DNA of 64,000 nt, from the NCBI GenBank assembly GCA_023266575.1, contig JAHFPV010000016.1, forward strand, positions 1 to 64,000, read 5' to 3'. The notes below the pieces were generated by a model. The model was not told the origin of the DNA and did no database searches. It worked only from the letters and a program-made list of their open reading frames with translations. Each line of letters starts with the position of its first letter. Position 1 is the stretch's first letter. The position numbers and the translations under genes were made by a program. Origin of the DNA: Sphingobium sp. (GTDB lineage: Bacteria > Pseudomonadota > Alphaproteobacteria > Sphingomonadales > Sphingomonadaceae). This document shows positions 15,811 to 25,271 of this stretch, piece after piece.

Positions 15811-16788
15811 ATGCGCTTCGATCGCCGCGCCGTCATTGCAAGCCTCGGGGCTGTCGCGATCGGCGGCACTTCCTTGGCCGGAGCTATCGCGACTCCGAGC
15901 TATGAAGACCCGGACGACATGTATGCCGCGCTCGGCCGCCAACCTCAGCAGGTGCTGAGGATCGGTGGCGGGACGATACGGGTCGTTTTCGCCGATGGTG
16001 CGCCCGGGCTCGTTCGCGACCCGGTCCTGGCATGGATACAGACGGCAGCCGTTGCGGTTACGGCCTATTTCGGACGCTTCCCCGTCGAGGATTTCGGTCT
16101 GCTCATCATCGCCGACTCATCCGATAAGGTCGGCCACGCGACCACGTTCGGCTACGCCGGTTCCGCCACCAGGATTCATGTCGGGACTGGGGCCACAAGC
16201 ACGGCCTTTCGCAATGACTGGGTGCTGGTCCATGAAATGGTCCATACGGCGCTTCCCGACCTGCCTCGCCGCGCGCTATGGCTACAGGAAGGAAACGCAA
16301 CCTATGTCGAGCCCATCGCGCGTGTGATGGCAGGCCAGATCCCGGCGGCGGACGTGTGGCGTCAGCTGGTCACGGGGTTGCCGAAGGGCAGTCCACAGCC
16401 TGCCGATGGCGGTATGGATGGCACCCGGGCCTGGGGCCGGCTCTATTGGGGCGGTGCCGCATTCTGGCTGCTGGCGGAGATCGCCATCTATCGCGATACC
16501 ATGGGCAAGCGCTCACTCCGTGATGCGCTTCGTCGTATCAATCGCGCGAGCGGTGGAAACACGATGGATTGGTCGCCCGAGCAACTCATGACGGCCGGCG
16601 ACCAGGCGATCGGGGCAAACTCGTTGATCGACCTCTATACCCGTTTCGCCGACACGCGGGTGGTCCCCGATCTCCCCGACCTGTTCCGTCAGCTTGGCAT
16701 AATCCAGCTCGGCGATGGCGCGATCTCCTTCGATAGTCACGCTCAGTTAGCTGAATTGCGGCGAACGGTAACGCTCCCGCCGCGGTAG
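15811..16788 (+). CDS. Exported zincin-type metallopeptidase-like protein
   Basis: 325 residues. N-terminal FDRRAVIASLGAVAIGG resembles a Tat/Sec signal. The middle contains VLVHEMVHTALPD, a HExxH zinc site near residue 143, and LWLQEGNATYVEPIARV about 20 residues later, whose Glu would be the third zinc ligand as in gluzincins of the M1/M61 type. The rest does not match a family I can name. Co-transcribed with the thioredoxin-like gene. Confidence 0.7.
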   Translation: MRFDRRAVIASLGAVAIGGTSLAGAIATPSYEDPDDMYAALGRQPQQVLRIGGGTIRVVFADGAPGLVRDPVLAWIQTAAVAVTAYFGRFPVEDFGLLIIADSSDKVGHATTFGYAGSATRIHVGTGATSTAFRNDWVLVHEMVHTALPDLPRRALWLQEGNATYVEPIARVMAGQIPAADVWRQLVTGLPKGSPQPADGGMDGTRAWGRLYWGGAAFWLLAEIAIYRDTMGKRSLRDALRRINRASGGNTMDWSPEQLMTAGDQAIGANSLIDLYTRFADTRVVPDLPDLFRQLGIIQLGDGAISFDSHAQLAELRRTVTLPPR

Positions 16789-17239
16789 GCCGGAGCGAGA
16801 ACCCTGGCCGACGTTCGCCGGGATTGCCGACTATAATCATAATTGACGGGAGGAGGAGTCAGGTGACGATCATCAACGGATCGGATCCACAGTCGATCTG
16901 ATTGGCGCAGTGTGGTGGGCCCGGCCGGGGAAATAGTGAGCGCGCGGTTCTGGGGCGTATCGCGATGCCGGGCCGCAGGGGCAATCCGGCCCGGCATCGT
17001 CTTACGGACTGCCGCCACTGTTGAGCGACAGGAGTCACCGCCCATCGGGCAGCGGCGTCGTCGGCTGAAGGGAGGGTTACGGCCGCGACACTATGGTATT
17101 CGATGGAACGGATAGTCAGGTTACTGTCCCCGGAAGTTTTTTGCCGATCTTGAGCAGCGTTGAACTTCCGCTGCCCGGGATGAAGCGATGATAGATCCCA
17201 GCCTCAACTACGAGGAAAAACACTGACGATGAGCCGATA
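16789..17239. other. Gene-free stretch with an orphan SigF-type promoter
   Basis: 450 bases between convergent genes. I see no convincing protein. A 100-residue minus-strand frame (17045 to 16743) has no recognisable feature and ends inside the zincin gene. It holds one exact SigF-type promoter on the minus strand. Confidence 0.5.
17099..17124 (-). promoter_or_regulatory. Orphan SigF-type promoter
   Basis: Minus strand: GTAACC, 16 bases, CGAA: exact match with no clear gene downstream. Transcription would run leftward, antisense to the end of the zincin gene, so it may make a small or antisense RNA. Confidence 0.6.
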
Positions 17240-17704
17240 TCAATCGGCCGCATAATCCTTGTTCAGCTTTCCGCGTGCCGGATCGATCCCGAGCAGATGG
17301 TCGAGCGAAAACTTGCCGCCGCCGCGGAAAATGATCGGGAGGAGCAATCCGGCCCAGCTCAAATGCGTCGGCCAGGCGTCGGGATACACGAACACCTCGA
17401 TGACCGTCGTCATGCCGAGCAGCCCCAGAGCCGCGACACGGTTGAACAGCCCGAGCACCAGCAAGATCGGGAACAGATGCTCCTGATAAGCCGCGAGATG
17501 GGCCGCGATGTGAGGCGGGATCAAGGGGATGCGATAATCGGTCTCGAACAGCGAGTAGGTGCTGTCGGTGATATGAAGGATACCGTCGACCTTGGTGCGG
17601 CCGGACATGAAGAACACGCCGGCAACACCGAGGCGGGCGACCAAAAGGAGGATCGAGCCTGGAAGCTGGTCGAGTTTTTGGCCGATACGGGCGTAAATGT
17701 TCAT
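17240..17704 (-). CDS. bufD: BufD-type DoxX membrane protein
   Basis: 154 residues with four transmembrane segments in DoxX order ([56 protein letters not shown]). DoxX proteins are the fourth component of bufA-B-C-D bufferin operons; the role is unknown, possibly export or redox support. The start overlaps the bufC2 stop (ATGA). Last gene of the minus-strand bufA1-B-C-D operon. Confidence 0.85.
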   Translation of the reverse strand: MNIYARIGQKLDQLPGSILLLVARLGVAGVFFMSGRTKVDGILHITDSTYSLFETDYRIPLIPPHIAAHLAAYQEHLFPILLVLGLFNRVAALGLLGMTTVIEVFVYPDAWPTHLSWAGLLLPIIFRGGGKFSLDHLLGIDPARGKLNKDYAAD

Positions 17705-18435
17705 GGATTTTCTCCCTGTTGGATGTGTCCGGCAAAGGCGCCGGCCGAAAGCAAGGTTGCGAAGATCGTGGCGACATCGCCGTCTTCGTCGGCAGCGTTC
17801 GCCGCCGCGACCGCAAGCGTTGAGCCTGCAAGGAAGGCACGCATTGGCGCGTCGATTACCCGGACCTCGATTGCGTCGGCCGGCCGCGTGATGAGGAACT
17901 GCTCCGGCGTCCAGAGCACCTCATCGAGGGCTTCGGGCGGCGCGTCGGCCTGATGCGCAAGCCATAGGCTTGCTGCGGGCGACAGGCTCCGTCCGATCCG
18001 TGTTGCCGGGTGCCAGCTCAGCGGCGCGTCTGGATCGATCCCCGCCGCGAGTGTCTCGGGATCGAGAGCGTCTGCGTCCGCGGCGAAAAGCGCCTCCGTC
18101 ACCAACCGCTCAAGCGCAGCGACGGCACCGAGATAGCGTGCCTCGGCGAAAGGACTCCAAGTGTCGACGAATGCCGGAAAACTGGAGCCATAAAAGCAGA
18201 GGCGTGCTTCCGCCGGGGGGGACATTTCGACATAGGCCGTCGCGCAGGCTGCGAAAGCATCGTCGCCGACGAGGGTCGCCGCGACCGGATAGTTGGCGAA
18301 CAAGGCATCGCGCGCGGCCTTGGTTGCTGTGTTGCGATGCACGGCCAGAGCGCGTCTGATCGCCGGATCGGGCGCCCGTTCTGGCGAGGCAAGCATCGCG
18401 CCGAAGCCATGCTGGAATGAGCGGGCATCAAGCAT
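17701..18435 (-). CDS. bufC: BufC-type DUF2063 partner protein (copy 2)
   Basis: 244 residues. DUF2063 N-terminal block: [47 protein letters not shown] and [21 protein letters not shown]. Predicted peptide-binding partner of the adjacent DUF692 enzyme, required for cysteine modification of the BufA1 precursor. The start lies eight bases inside the end of bufB2, indicating tight translational coupling. Confidence 0.88.
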   Translation of the reverse strand: MLDARSFQHGFGAMLASPERAPDPAIRRALAVHRNTATKAARDALFANYPVAATLVGDDAFAACATAYVEMSPPAEARLCFYGSSFPAFVDTWSPFAEARYLGAVAALERLVTEALFAADADALDPETLAAGIDPDAPLSWHPATRIGRSLSPAASLWLAHQADAPPEALDEVLWTPEQFLITRPADAIEVRVIDAPMRAFLAGSTLAVAAANAADEDGDVATIFATLLSAGAFAGHIQQGENP

Positions 18436-19261
18436 TGGCCGGCATCCGCTGTTCGAGAAGGCGGTGCGCGTGATCGCGCTCCATCATCAGCTCGTTGAAC
18501 GGGGGGATGTCGTCGTCGCGTTCGACGATAGTGGGTCGCGGGCCGATCCGCTCGATCAACCGCCGATAGAGCAGCCAGACAGGGTCAGCCACCGAAGCGT
18601 CATGGCTGTCGATCAAGAGCCCACTGTCCGGATCGGGATCGGGGCGGTGGCCAGCGATGTGGATCTCCCCCACGATCGACGCCGGAATTGCGTCGATGCG
18701 GGACTCTGCCGAAAAATTGAGGTTCGCCGCGCTGACGTAGATATTGTTCACGTCGACGAGAAGGCCGCAGCCGGTCCGCGCTGCGAGCTGCGACAGAAAG
18801 TCCGCCTCATCGAGTTCGTGTCCGGGCAGATCGACATAAAGCGATGGATTTTCGACCATGATGGCGCGGCCGAGCGCATCTTGGACACGCGCGACATTGT
18901 CGGCCGTGATGCCGAGCGCTTCGCGTGTGCGGGGAAATGGCAGGAAGTCGGAATGATGCGCTCCTTCCCATTTCTGCCACGCCAGGTGATCGGAAACAGC
19001 GGTGGGTTGGATACGATCGACGAGGCGCCGCAAAAGCGCCAGGTGCTCCGGCGTAGGGGGTTCGACGGAGGCGAGCGAAAGGCCGACGCCATGCAGTGAA
19101 ATAGGGAAACATGCCGCGAGCGTCATGAGTGCCCGCAGCCGCGGCCCCCCGTCCACCATGTAATTCTCGGCGTGCACCTCGAACCACAGGCCTGGGTTCC
19201 GCGCCGTTAGCGCTTCATCGAGATGCTCGAGCTTAAAACTCAGGCCTGCGGTTATGGACAT
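18428..19261 (-). CDS. bufB: BufB-type DUF692 multinuclear iron oxidase, copy 2
   Basis: 277 residues from the ATG at 19261; the longer frame upstream is bufA1 in another frame. MNIO signatures: AGLSFKLEHLDEALT, FEVHAENYMVDGG, SLHGVGLSLASVE, AVSDHLAWQKW, MVENPSLYVDLPG, LLVDVNNIYVSAANLNFS, IHIAGHRPD and IVERDDDIPPFN. Expected to oxidise cysteines of the BufA1 precursor encoded twelve bases upstream into copper-binding heterocycles, in the cytoplasm before export. Confidence 0.92.
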   Translation of the reverse strand: MSITAGLSFKLEHLDEALTARNPGLWFEVHAENYMVDGGPRLRALMTLAACFPISLHGVGLSLASVEPPTPEHLALLRRLVDRIQPTAVSDHLAWQKWEGAHHSDFLPFPRTREALGITADNVARVQDALGRAIMVENPSLYVDLPGHELDEADFLSQLAARTGCGLLVDVNNIYVSAANLNFSAESRIDAIPASIVGEIHIAGHRPDPDPDSGLLIDSHDASVADPVWLLYRRLIERIGPRPTIVERDDDIPPFNELMMERDHAHRLLEQRMPANA

Positions 19262-19272
19262 GGCGTTGATCC

Positions 19273-19551
19273 TCAGGCTTTGGGGGTCAGCGAGCCGTAG
19301 CCCTTGGGCGTCTTGATCTTGGCGCAGGTGCCGGCAGGCACCAGCTTCCAGGCGTCGCGCTGATAGTCGATCTTCGACGTTCCCGCGCAGGTCGTGCCGG
19401 CGCCGGCCTTGCAGTCGTTCTTGCCGGCCTTGGCGACGCCGTAGCATTTTTCCATCGGCTTCTTGGCCTGAGCATGGGCCGCGTTGGTGGCACCGGCGGC
19501 GAGCGAGGCGAGAAGCAGCGCGCTGAGCGCGGCGGTCTTACGGTTGGTCAT
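19273..19551 (-). CDS. bufA1: BufA1-type bufferin precursor (DUF2282), copy 1
   Basis: 92 residues from the ATG at 19551, preceded by GGAGA; an upstream in-frame start at 19566 is less well placed. A signal peptide ([20 protein letters not shown]) is followed by the DUF2282 core with four cysteines: [26 protein letters not shown] and LVPAGTC. This is the substrate family of BufB/BufC: a ribosomal peptide whose modified cysteines bind copper in the periplasm. First gene of bufA1-B-C-D, with a near-match SigF-type promoter. Confidence 0.9.
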   Translation of the reverse strand: MTNRKTAALSALLLASLAAGATNAAHAQAKKPMEKCYGVAKAGKNDCKAGAGTTCAGTSKIDYQRDAWKLVPAGTCAKIKTPKGYGSLTPKA

Positions 19552-19650
19552 GACAGTCTCCTTCAATCAGCCTCACGTGCGACGATCTCCGGAAAGGCGA
19601 TCGCCGCACGGTGGCCCGGGAGGCTGATTAGGTCGGACCACGATGTCGGG

Positions 19651-19676
19651 TCCGCTGAAGGCTGGCCGGCGGTTAC
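19651..19676 (-). promoter_or_regulatory. SigF-type promoter for bufA1-B-C-D (near match)
   Basis: Minus strand: GTAACC, 16 bases, CGGA (one base off CGAA). About 100 bases before the bufA1 ATG and divergent from the exact promoter of bufA2. Confidence 0.62.
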
Positions 19677-19710
19677 ACTTGCTCAGGAAAAATAGAATTT
19701 GTCGAAGTCT

Positions 19711-19736
19711 GTAACCGGCGTCGTATCGAACGCGAA
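19711..19736 (+). promoter_or_regulatory. SigF-type promoter for bufA2
   Basis: GTAACC, 16-base spacer, CGAA: exact match, about 50 bases before the bufA2 ATG. Forms a divergent pair with the bufA1 promoter 35 bases to the left. Confidence 0.8.
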
Positions 19737-19784
19737 AACCGCCATGCCACTTGGCGAAACATCATCTCTATTCAGGAGTATCCC

Positions 19785-20060
19785 ATGAAGACCTTCAAGA
19801 CCGGCGCCGCCATTGCTTCCGCTGCTGCCATGCTCGCGCTGACGGGCCTCGCGACTACCGCTCCGGCTTATGCCGCAGGCGGAAAGGCGGCCAAGGTGCA
19901 GCACTGCTATGGCGTCAATTCGTGCAAGGGCACGTCTGACTGCAAGACCGCCACGAATGACTGCAAAGGCCAGAACAGCTGCAAGGGCCAGGGCTTCAAG
20001 GCTCTCTCGGCCAAGGCCTGCAAGGCGCAGGGCGGCAGCCTCACCCCGAAGGCCGGCTAA
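19785..20060 (+). CDS. bufA2: BufA2-type bufferin precursor
   Basis: 91 residues: signal peptide through about residue 26 (LATTAPAYA), then a short core with six cysteines in quasi-repeats (QHCYGVNSCKGTSDC, NDCKGQNSCKGQGFK, AKACKAQGGS). This matches the BufA2 class of MNIO-modified copper-buffering peptides. It has no dedicated bufB/bufC beside it, so one of the three enzyme pairs in the island would have to serve it. A hairpin terminator follows. Confidence 0.85.
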   Translation: MKTFKTGAAIASAAAMLALTGLATTAPAYAAGGKAAKVQHCYGVNSCKGTSDCKTATNDCKGQNSCKGQGFKALSAKACKAQGGSLTPKAG

Positions 20061-20101
20061 TCGTCGGCACCGCCCGGTCGTTAAACCGAGCACAATCACG
20101 A

Positions 20102-20140
20102 GCCGCCCGTCAGTTTCGCGCTGGCGGGCGGCATTTGTTT
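20102..20140 (+). terminator. Terminator after bufA2
   Basis: GCCGCCCGTCAG pairs with CTGGCGGGCGGC (one G-U) around a seven-base loop, followed by ATTTGTTT. Good intrinsic terminator 40 bases after the bufA2 stop. Confidence 0.75.
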
Positions 20141-20414
20141 GTGCCGCCTATTCTCGTGTGCGTCGCGAAGGCGAAGGAAAATCGGCCGAGCGACATCCCG
20201 GTGAGGTCTGGCGGCACGCACTGCTGCGCGTTCATCGATTAAGGGTCGGCCTCCTCGCGGCGGCTCGGCTATAGCGATCCATGGGCATCGGCCGGAATGC
20301 TCAGTCGGGAAAGACGATCACCTTTCGCGCGCGTGGTGCCCACGACGAACGTGAGCTGCCCCCTTCTGAGTGGTCCATCGACTATGACAGTCTGGATCAA
20401 GGAAGGGACGACGA

Positions 20415-20693
20415 ATGCCTTCGAAGAAGCACAAGCCCGAGGAGATTATCGGGAAGCTGCGTGAGGTTGAGATCATGCTGGGCCAGGGCGGGACGACGGC
20501 TGAGGCGTGCCGGCGGATCGCGGTCAGCGAGCAGACCTATTACCGCTGGCGCAAGGAATATGGTGGCCTGAAGACGGATCAGGCTCGGCGGATGAAGGAT
20601 CTGGAGAAGGAGAACGCCCGGCTTCGGCGTGCGATTTCGGATCTGACGCTCGACAAGCTGATCTTGCAGGAGGCGGCAAAGGGAAACTTCTGA
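20415..20693 (+). CDS. IS3-family transposase OrfA
   Basis: 92 residues: helix-turn-helix ([40 protein letters not shown]) and a leucine-zipper segment ([20 protein letters not shown]), the standard OrfA of the IS3 family. It binds the terminal repeats and is normally fused to OrfB by -1 frameshifting near its end (GCAAAGGGAAAC region). Confidence 0.92.
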   Translation: MPSKKHKPEEIIGKLREVEIMLGQGGTTAEACRRIAVSEQTYYRWRKEYGGLKTDQARRMKDLEKENARLRRAISDLTLDKLILQEAAKGNF

Positions 20694-21586
20694 GCCCCGC
20701 ACGGCGCCGGCGCTGCATCGATCATGTCCGGGACGTGCTGGATGTATCCGAGCGGCGGGTGTGCCGCGTGCTCGGCCAGCACCGGTCGACGCAGCGCAAG
20801 GTGCCGTGCGGGGCAGATGACGAAGAGGCGCTGACCGAGGACATCATCGCTTTGGCCAGGCAGTACGGCCGTTACGGCTATCGCCGGGTGACGGCACTGC
20901 TGCATGCGGCCGGCTGGTCGGTGAACCATAAGCGTGTGGAGCGGATCTGGCGACGCGAGGGGTTGAAGGTGCCGCAGCGGCAACCGAAACGAGGCCGGTT
21001 ATGGCTCAACGATGGGTCCTGCATCCGGCTGCGGCCGGAGTATCCGGGGCACGTCTGGGCCTACGACTTTGTCGAGGCGCGGACGCACGACGGACGCAAG
21101 TTCCGCATTCTGACCATCATCGACGAGGCGAGCAGGGAATGTCTGGCGCTGGTTGTGGCACGTCGGCTCCGCCACGAGGATGTGCTTGCGGCACTTGCCG
21201 AGCTGTTCATCGAGCGGGGTCCGCCAGCGCATATCAGGTCCGATAATGGCAGCGAGTTCATCGCTACCGCCGTCCAGGCCTGGCTCGGGCAGATCGGCGT
21301 GAAGACGCTCTACATCGCACCGGGCTCACCATGGGAGAACGGCTACAACGAGAGCTTCAACGGCTCCCTGCGAGACGAGCTCCTAAATGGCGAAATCTTC
21401 TACAGCCTCGCCGAGGCCAAGGTCCTGATCGAGGCTTGGCGGCGCCACTACAACACCGTCCGGCCGCACAGCAGCCTCGGCTACCGACCACCGGCTCCGG
21501 AAGCGGCGACACCGCCATTGCCGGTCTCCGGCTCCGCTTCGCTCCACCTCCGACCGGCAATGGCGGCGGAGACGACAATGCACTAA
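20690..21586 (+). CDS. IS3-family transposase OrfB (DDE integrase)
   Basis: Read from about 20690, overlapping the OrfA stop. The retroviral-type rve core has all three acidic residues: Asp in [11 protein letters not shown], Asp in [10 protein letters not shown] and Glu in [17 protein letters not shown]. The preceding HTH_21 domain ([20 protein letters not shown]) is intact. About 298 residues, so the element appears able to transpose. Confidence 0.92.
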   Translation: MSPARRRRCIDHVRDVLDVSERRVCRVLGQHRSTQRKVPCGADDEEALTEDIIALARQYGRYGYRRVTALLHAAGWSVNHKRVERIWRREGLKVPQRQPKRGRLWLNDGSCIRLRPEYPGHVWAYDFVEARTHDGRKFRILTIIDEASRECLALVVARRLRHEDVLAALAELFIERGPPAHIRSDNGSEFIATAVQAWLGQIGVKTLYIAPGSPWENGYNESFNGSLRDELLNGEIFYSLAEAKVLIEAWRRHYNTVRPHSSLGYRPPAPEAATPPLPVSGSASLHLRPAMAAETTMH

Positions 21587-21617
21587 CTAACAATCCGGAC
21601 CACCCGATGGGGGCTGC

Positions 21618-21962
21618 TCAGCCTTGGCCCGCGACATCGATGACCCAGCCGACGAGGAAGAGACTGGCGACCAGCACAGCCCAACGGCGCAGCCCCGAGC
21701 GCGGCGACGAGACAGGGTTGAACGAACCGAGAGCGATGTGGACGCCGAACGCCGCCAACAGGGCGAGGCCTCCCATCTTCCACCAAAATGCTGCGCGACC
21801 AAGCGCTGCCGCCACGTCGGGACGCAGCGTGCCAAGCGCCAGGAAACCGGCAAGCTCGACGGCGGCCAGGCAAAGCAAAATCGCCAGCTGGCGACGCGGA
21901 TTCGACGGGCGGACGGGGCGAAGTTCGTCAACCAGTCGATCTAGCAGAAGATCACTCGACAT
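21618..21962 (-). pseudogene. nrsF: nrsF-type anti-sigma gene truncated by the IS
   Basis: The gene starts normally at 21962, overlapping the end of sigF, and encodes the cytoplasmic N-terminus (SSDLLLDRLVDELRPVRPSN) plus three hydrophobic helices. It stops after 114 residues, about half the length of the complete copy at 10905-11552. The stop codon is the TGA of the IS terminal repeat at 21620-21618. The C-terminal membrane half is not found beyond the IS. The N-terminal sigma-binding part is retained, so some inhibition may remain. Confidence 0.85.
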
Positions 21963-22488
21963 CGGGCTGCTTCTGAACGATCGTGGCCAACCGCGCCAGC
22001 CCGCGATGGATGTTGACCTTGATCAGCGACCCGGATTGGCCAGTTCGTGCCGACGCTTCCTCGACGGAGAAACCCTCGATCTTCACCAGTCGAATAGCTT
22101 CGGCCTGAGCGGGTTTCAGTTTGGTCATCAACTGAGTCAAGATGACGGAACTTGTCACGCTGCTCTCATGGTCCTCAATGGCGATGTCGTCAGGCAGTTC
22201 CTCCATTGTCGCTCGACCCATCGATCGAAGGCGATCGATCCATTTGTAACGGGCGACCGCAGCGAGCCATGGCTTGAACGGGCGTTCGGAGTCATAAGTA
22301 TGGCGCTTTTCGTGAATCGCGATCAGCGTATCCTGCACTGCGTCCTCCACCATGGCCGGCGGCAGACGACGGGCATAGAACCGGCATAACCACTTCCTCA
22401 GTTCGTCGAGGAGCCGCCTATATGCCCCGGCATTTCCCTGCTGGGCCGCAACCATCAGCCGTCCCCATTCTTCCTCGGCTGCGGTCAT
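21952..22488 (-). CDS. sigF: ECF sigma factor, SigF type
   Basis: About 178 residues from the Met at 22488 (MTAAEEEWGRLMVAAQQGN); a further in-frame start at 22560 exists. Region 2: YRRLLDELRKWLCRFYARRL, VEDAVQDTLIAIHEKRHTYD, PFKPWLAAVARYKWIDRLR. Region 4: LKPAQAEAIRLVKIEGFSVEEA followed by a helix-turn-helix. Gene order sigF-nrsF and the promoter pattern match the Caulobacter SigF/NrsF system that answers to heavy-metal stress. It is the only sigma factor in the window and carries its own exact target promoter. Confidence 0.9.
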   Translation of the reverse strand: MTAAEEEWGRLMVAAQQGNAGAYRRLLDELRKWLCRFYARRLPPAMVEDAVQDTLIAIHEKRHTYDSERPFKPWLAAVARYKWIDRLRSMGRATMEELPDDIAIEDHESSVTSSVILTQLMTKLKPAQAEAIRLVKIEGFSVEEASARTGQSGSLIKVNIHRGLARLATIVQKQPDVE

Positions 22489-22569
22489 GACTGGCGCCGG
22501 GATGAATCGGGCAAGTTCGGCCGTCCGGCGGGCGGTCTGGGGGCGAGGGTCAAGGCGCACGGATACGTA

Positions 22570-22595
22570 TTCGATACAACTAGCTGGCGGGTTAC
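22570..22595 (-). promoter_or_regulatory. SigF-type autoregulatory promoter of sigF
   Basis: Minus strand: GTAACC, 16 bases, CGAA, an exact match. Its -10 is ten bases upstream of the start at 22560, which would make that a nearly leaderless start; the start at 22488 leaves a normal leader. Confidence 0.8.
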
Positions 22596-22656
22596 ACTCG
22601 GCTTCCGCGAAAAATGCGCGGCAGTCCTTGGACGAACCGCGGCGCCGGCCACGCCC

Positions 22657-23595
22657 TTACGCATCAACAACCTCCTGATGGTCTCGGGCTTTCCGCATTT
22701 TTGTCGGGTCCATCCCAAAGGTATTCCGGAAAGCGCGACTGAAATGGCTGCGGCTGATGAATCCGACGCGATTGGCGACGATCGACACCGGAAGCTGCGT
22801 GGAAAGCAGCAGATTGCGAGCATGATCGAGGCGTGTGCGGGCCACGAATTCCATCGGTGGAGATCCGACGGTCTCGGCAAACATCTTGGCGAACTTGGAA
22901 CGGCTCATGCCCGCGCTCCGGGCGAGACCCACCAGAGTGTGGTTGGCGGCCGGATTTTCCATGACCTGGGCGACGGCGCGCGCAAGCGACGGACCCTCGA
23001 ATAATCCAGGCAACGCCCTCCGCGATCCTTGCTTCTCCGCAAATCGCCGGATCGCGAGAATCAGACAGCTTTTCATGAGCGAGGCAATGAGCGCCTTGCT
23101 CCCGATCGATGTGATCCGAGTCTCGAGCAATATCCGTTCGAACGCGCTGCGGGCGAAGGGCTCATCGGCGAGCAACGAATAAATTGGCTCCCTCAGCCCA
23201 TCAAACGGGCCGAACGATCCCGCGAAATCTGCCGTTATCTGCCCACATGCGATCAGCACGCTCGCAGGCTCGCCCATGGAAGCATCGTAGTGCATCAAGC
23301 CATCGCGCCGCCGACTACAGGTTTCCGACGGACTGAACATGCTGGAGGGTGCTGGCGAACCGCCAATGACCTGCCTGATTAAAGGCGGGACTAAAACAAT
23401 CCCGCCTTGCGGAACCGTCATAATCGGGTCGTCGCCGATCTTGAGGTGCAAGCTGCCCGCGAGCACGAAATGGACCTCGATCTGTTCGAGCGGCGGAATC
23501 TCGATCGCCGAGCTCGATGCAAATTCGCATATCGCGAATTCCTTCACGTCCACCGCGAGGACGGCCAGAATCTGATCAAGCGCCGAGTGTTCCAT
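22657..23595 (-). CDS. AraC-family transcriptional regulator
   Basis: 312 residues. An N-terminal cupin-like domain (PPLEQIEVHFVLAGSLHLKIG, then PQGGIVLVPPLIRQVIGG) is joined to a C-terminal AraC double helix-turn-helix (LVGLARSAGMSRSKFAKMFAE and SIVANRVGFISRSHFSRAFRN). This resembles the cupin_6 branch near redox-responsive RclR-type regulators. The target is unknown; it is divergent from the porin gene across 345 bases. No SigF-type promoter precedes it. Confidence 0.9.
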   Translation of the reverse strand: MEHSALDQILAVLAVDVKEFAICEFASSSAIEIPPLEQIEVHFVLAGSLHLKIGDDPIMTVPQGGIVLVPPLIRQVIGGSPAPSSMFSPSETCSRRRDGLMHYDASMGEPASVLIACGQITADFAGSFGPFDGLREPIYSLLADEPFARSAFERILLETRITSIGSKALIASLMKSCLILAIRRFAEKQGSRRALPGLFEGPSLARAVAQVMENPAANHTLVGLARSAGMSRSKFAKMFAETVGSPPMEFVARTRLDHARNLLLSTQLPVSIVANRVGFISRSHFSRAFRNTFGMDPTKMRKARDHQEVVDA

Positions 23596-23940
23596 AGCTA
23601 CTTCATGTGTGCCTTATCGTCAGAATGATTCCAGACGATTCGCAACGGCAGGCAAGTTTCGGACGATCAGGCACGCTAACGGATGATCCGCAACTTCAGA
23701 TGGCGTGAGCAGCCATCTTCTGGCGATCGGCCTTCGCTGCTCGGCGAGACTTACTTGTGCTGCTGGCTGGTCCAAGGTCGGCGTGCCTCGCGCTGTGTCG
23801 GCATCGAGCCCGGTGATGACGCATCTGGTTACGGCGGCGGTCCCTTCGGCGGTTGAAGGTCAATGGCGTAAGTGGCGCAACGAACGAGCGCTTTTCGTCG
23901 GCTTCTGTAACCTTTTGACAGTTGTCCCGAACATCCGAAC
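23596..23940. other. Intergenic region between araC-type gene and porin
   Basis: No supported gene. It contains the SigF-type promoter of the porin operon at 23907-23931. The rest shows no clear repeat or structured element. Confidence 0.5.
23907..23931 (+). promoter_or_regulatory. SigF-type promoter for porin-bufA1-B-C operon (15-base spacer)
   Basis: GTAACC, 15-base spacer, CGAA; one base shorter than the others. It lies ten bases before the first ATG of the porin gene, so the leader would be very short. Confidence 0.6.
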
Positions 23941-25248
23941 ATGCGCGTTTTCTGTATCTTTCGGGGCCGGCATCGTCGGCGCACGCATCTTGTGCGATTT
24001 GTCGCGGCGGGCTGCGCGGGCTTTCTTGTCCCAGCAAGTGCAAACGCGCAGGCAGCCGCTGCCCCCGGACAGTTCGCGCTGAAGGTCAGTGGCTATGCCA
24101 ACGGCACTCTCGCTGACGCCACGGCCCAGCCCGACGCGGGCGGGGGCGGTCTAGCCGAGGCCGAAGCGGAGATCACACCCCAATACCGCACCACTGGAGG
24201 GACGGTCCTTGCATTTCGCGGCGTCGCCAATGTGCAAGGGCTGGCAAGCAATACCTCCTCGTCGTATCGACTGTCAGTCCCGGAGGTGAGCCTGTTCGTC
24301 ATCGGTGACTTCGGGCGGATCGAGATCGGCGAGCGGGCAGGATTCCCGCAAAGCCTTGTCGGCTTTACTCCCTCCGAGATCGCATTCACGACGCCGGGCT
24401 TTGGCCCGGAATCGGGCGCGCGCCTCGATCCGAATGGGCGCTTGCCGACCAGCTTCCTGCCCCGCGGATTGGGATCGCGGGTCAATGCGCTCACCTACCT
24501 GGGCTATGCAGCACGTTTCTACGGCGATGCGTCGCCGAAGATCATCTATCTCTCGCCGCGCTCAAAGGGCGGGTTCTACGGCGCGGTTTCGTATACGCCC
24601 GAAACAGTGCGGCCTTCGGGCTTCAAAGTCGCCAATGGCACCACGGCACAGAGTGGCACGATCGCCCCTTCGATGGCGGAGGGCCGATTCCGTGACGTGG
24701 TTCAGGCGGCGCTTGTCTGGAACCACAGGACCGAGTTGCTCGATCTCTCGATCGGTGGGACCTATTCGCGCGCCACTGCTGACACGCCCGCAACGCCACT
24801 CGCGCCGCTCCGGCGGTCCGATTCATTGAGCGGCGGCATCAGCGCCACGTTCCGCGACACGGTCTCGATCGGAATCAGCGGAACCTATGATGGCTGGTCC
24901 CGGGTCGCGCGCGCGCCCGCCGGCCTGCGCCGTGCGACCAGACCCTATGGAATTGTCGCGAGCGCCGATTACGTGCGTGGCCCCTGGACCTTCGGCGGAT
25001 ATTATCAGCACGCGACAGCGGACAGCCAAACGCTGATCGTCTCTCGCGATACTGTCGACATCGGTGAACTCGGCGCGTCCTACCTACTGGATCGCAATCA
25101 CGATCTGTTGGGGCAGAAGTTCCATACGGACGTAAAACTCTTCGCCGGCATCTATCTCTATCGGTTCGCAAGCACTGTGAGCGCAGCTGATCGGTTGCGG
25201 CAATCGGGTCAGGTGTTCCTCACAGGCGCCCGCTTCTCATTCTACTGA
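23941..25248 (+). CDS. Gram-negative porin-like outer-membrane protein
   Basis: 435 residues. After a basic N-terminus and signal segment ([12 protein letters not shown]) the protein alternates short beta strands typical of 16-strand porins: [11 protein letters not shown] at the start, [19 protein letters not shown] (the loop-3 region) and the terminal aromatic residue (GARFSFY). The substrate is not readable. It lies 23 bases before bufA1 copy 2, so one operon may supply both an outer-membrane pore and a copper-binding peptide. Confidence 0.8.
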   Translation: MRVFCIFRGRHRRRTHLVRFVAAGCAGFLVPASANAQAAAAPGQFALKVSGYANGTLADATAQPDAGGGGLAEAEAEITPQYRTTGGTVLAFRGVANVQGLASNTSSSYRLSVPEVSLFVIGDFGRIEIGERAGFPQSLVGFTPSEIAFTTPGFGPESGARLDPNGRLPTSFLPRGLGSRVNALTYLGYAARFYGDASPKIIYLSPRSKGGFYGAVSYTPETVRPSGFKVANGTTAQSGTIAPSMAEGRFRDVVQAALVWNHRTELLDLSIGGTYSRATADTPATPLAPLRRSDSLSGGISATFRDTVSIGISGTYDGWSRVARAPAGLRRATRPYGIVASADYVRGPWTFGGYYQHATADSQTLIVSRDTVDIGELGASYLLDRNHDLLGQKFHTDVKLFAGIYLYRFASTVSAADRLRQSGQVFLTGARFSFY

Positions 25249-25271
25249 CTTTCTCAACCGGGAGACAATCG

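Larger units (their letters stand above)
20352..21620 (+). mobile_element. IS3-family insertion sequence (IS407-like)
   Basis: Complete element with orfA and orfB and imperfect terminal inverted repeats: left TGAGCTGCCCCCTTCTGAG, right (complement) TGAGCAGCCCCCATCGGG. Both ends continue with GTGGTCC. The four bases outside the ends (AACG left, GCCT right) do not match, so there is no target duplication. The right end lies inside an nrsF gene whose other half is missing on the left, implying that an adjacent deletion followed insertion. Confidence 0.85.

Noticed and set aside
16743-17045. 100-residue minus-strand frame after the orphan promoter
   Set aside because: No signal, membrane or domain feature, and it overlaps the end of the zincin gene; kept only as a possible transcript.
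17075-17080. GTAACC (minus strand) near the orphan promoter
   Set aside because: No CGAA-like sequence at the required spacing.
20348-21624. Target-site duplication around the IS
   Set aside because: The four bases outside the ends differ (AACG versus GCCT), so no duplication can be claimed.
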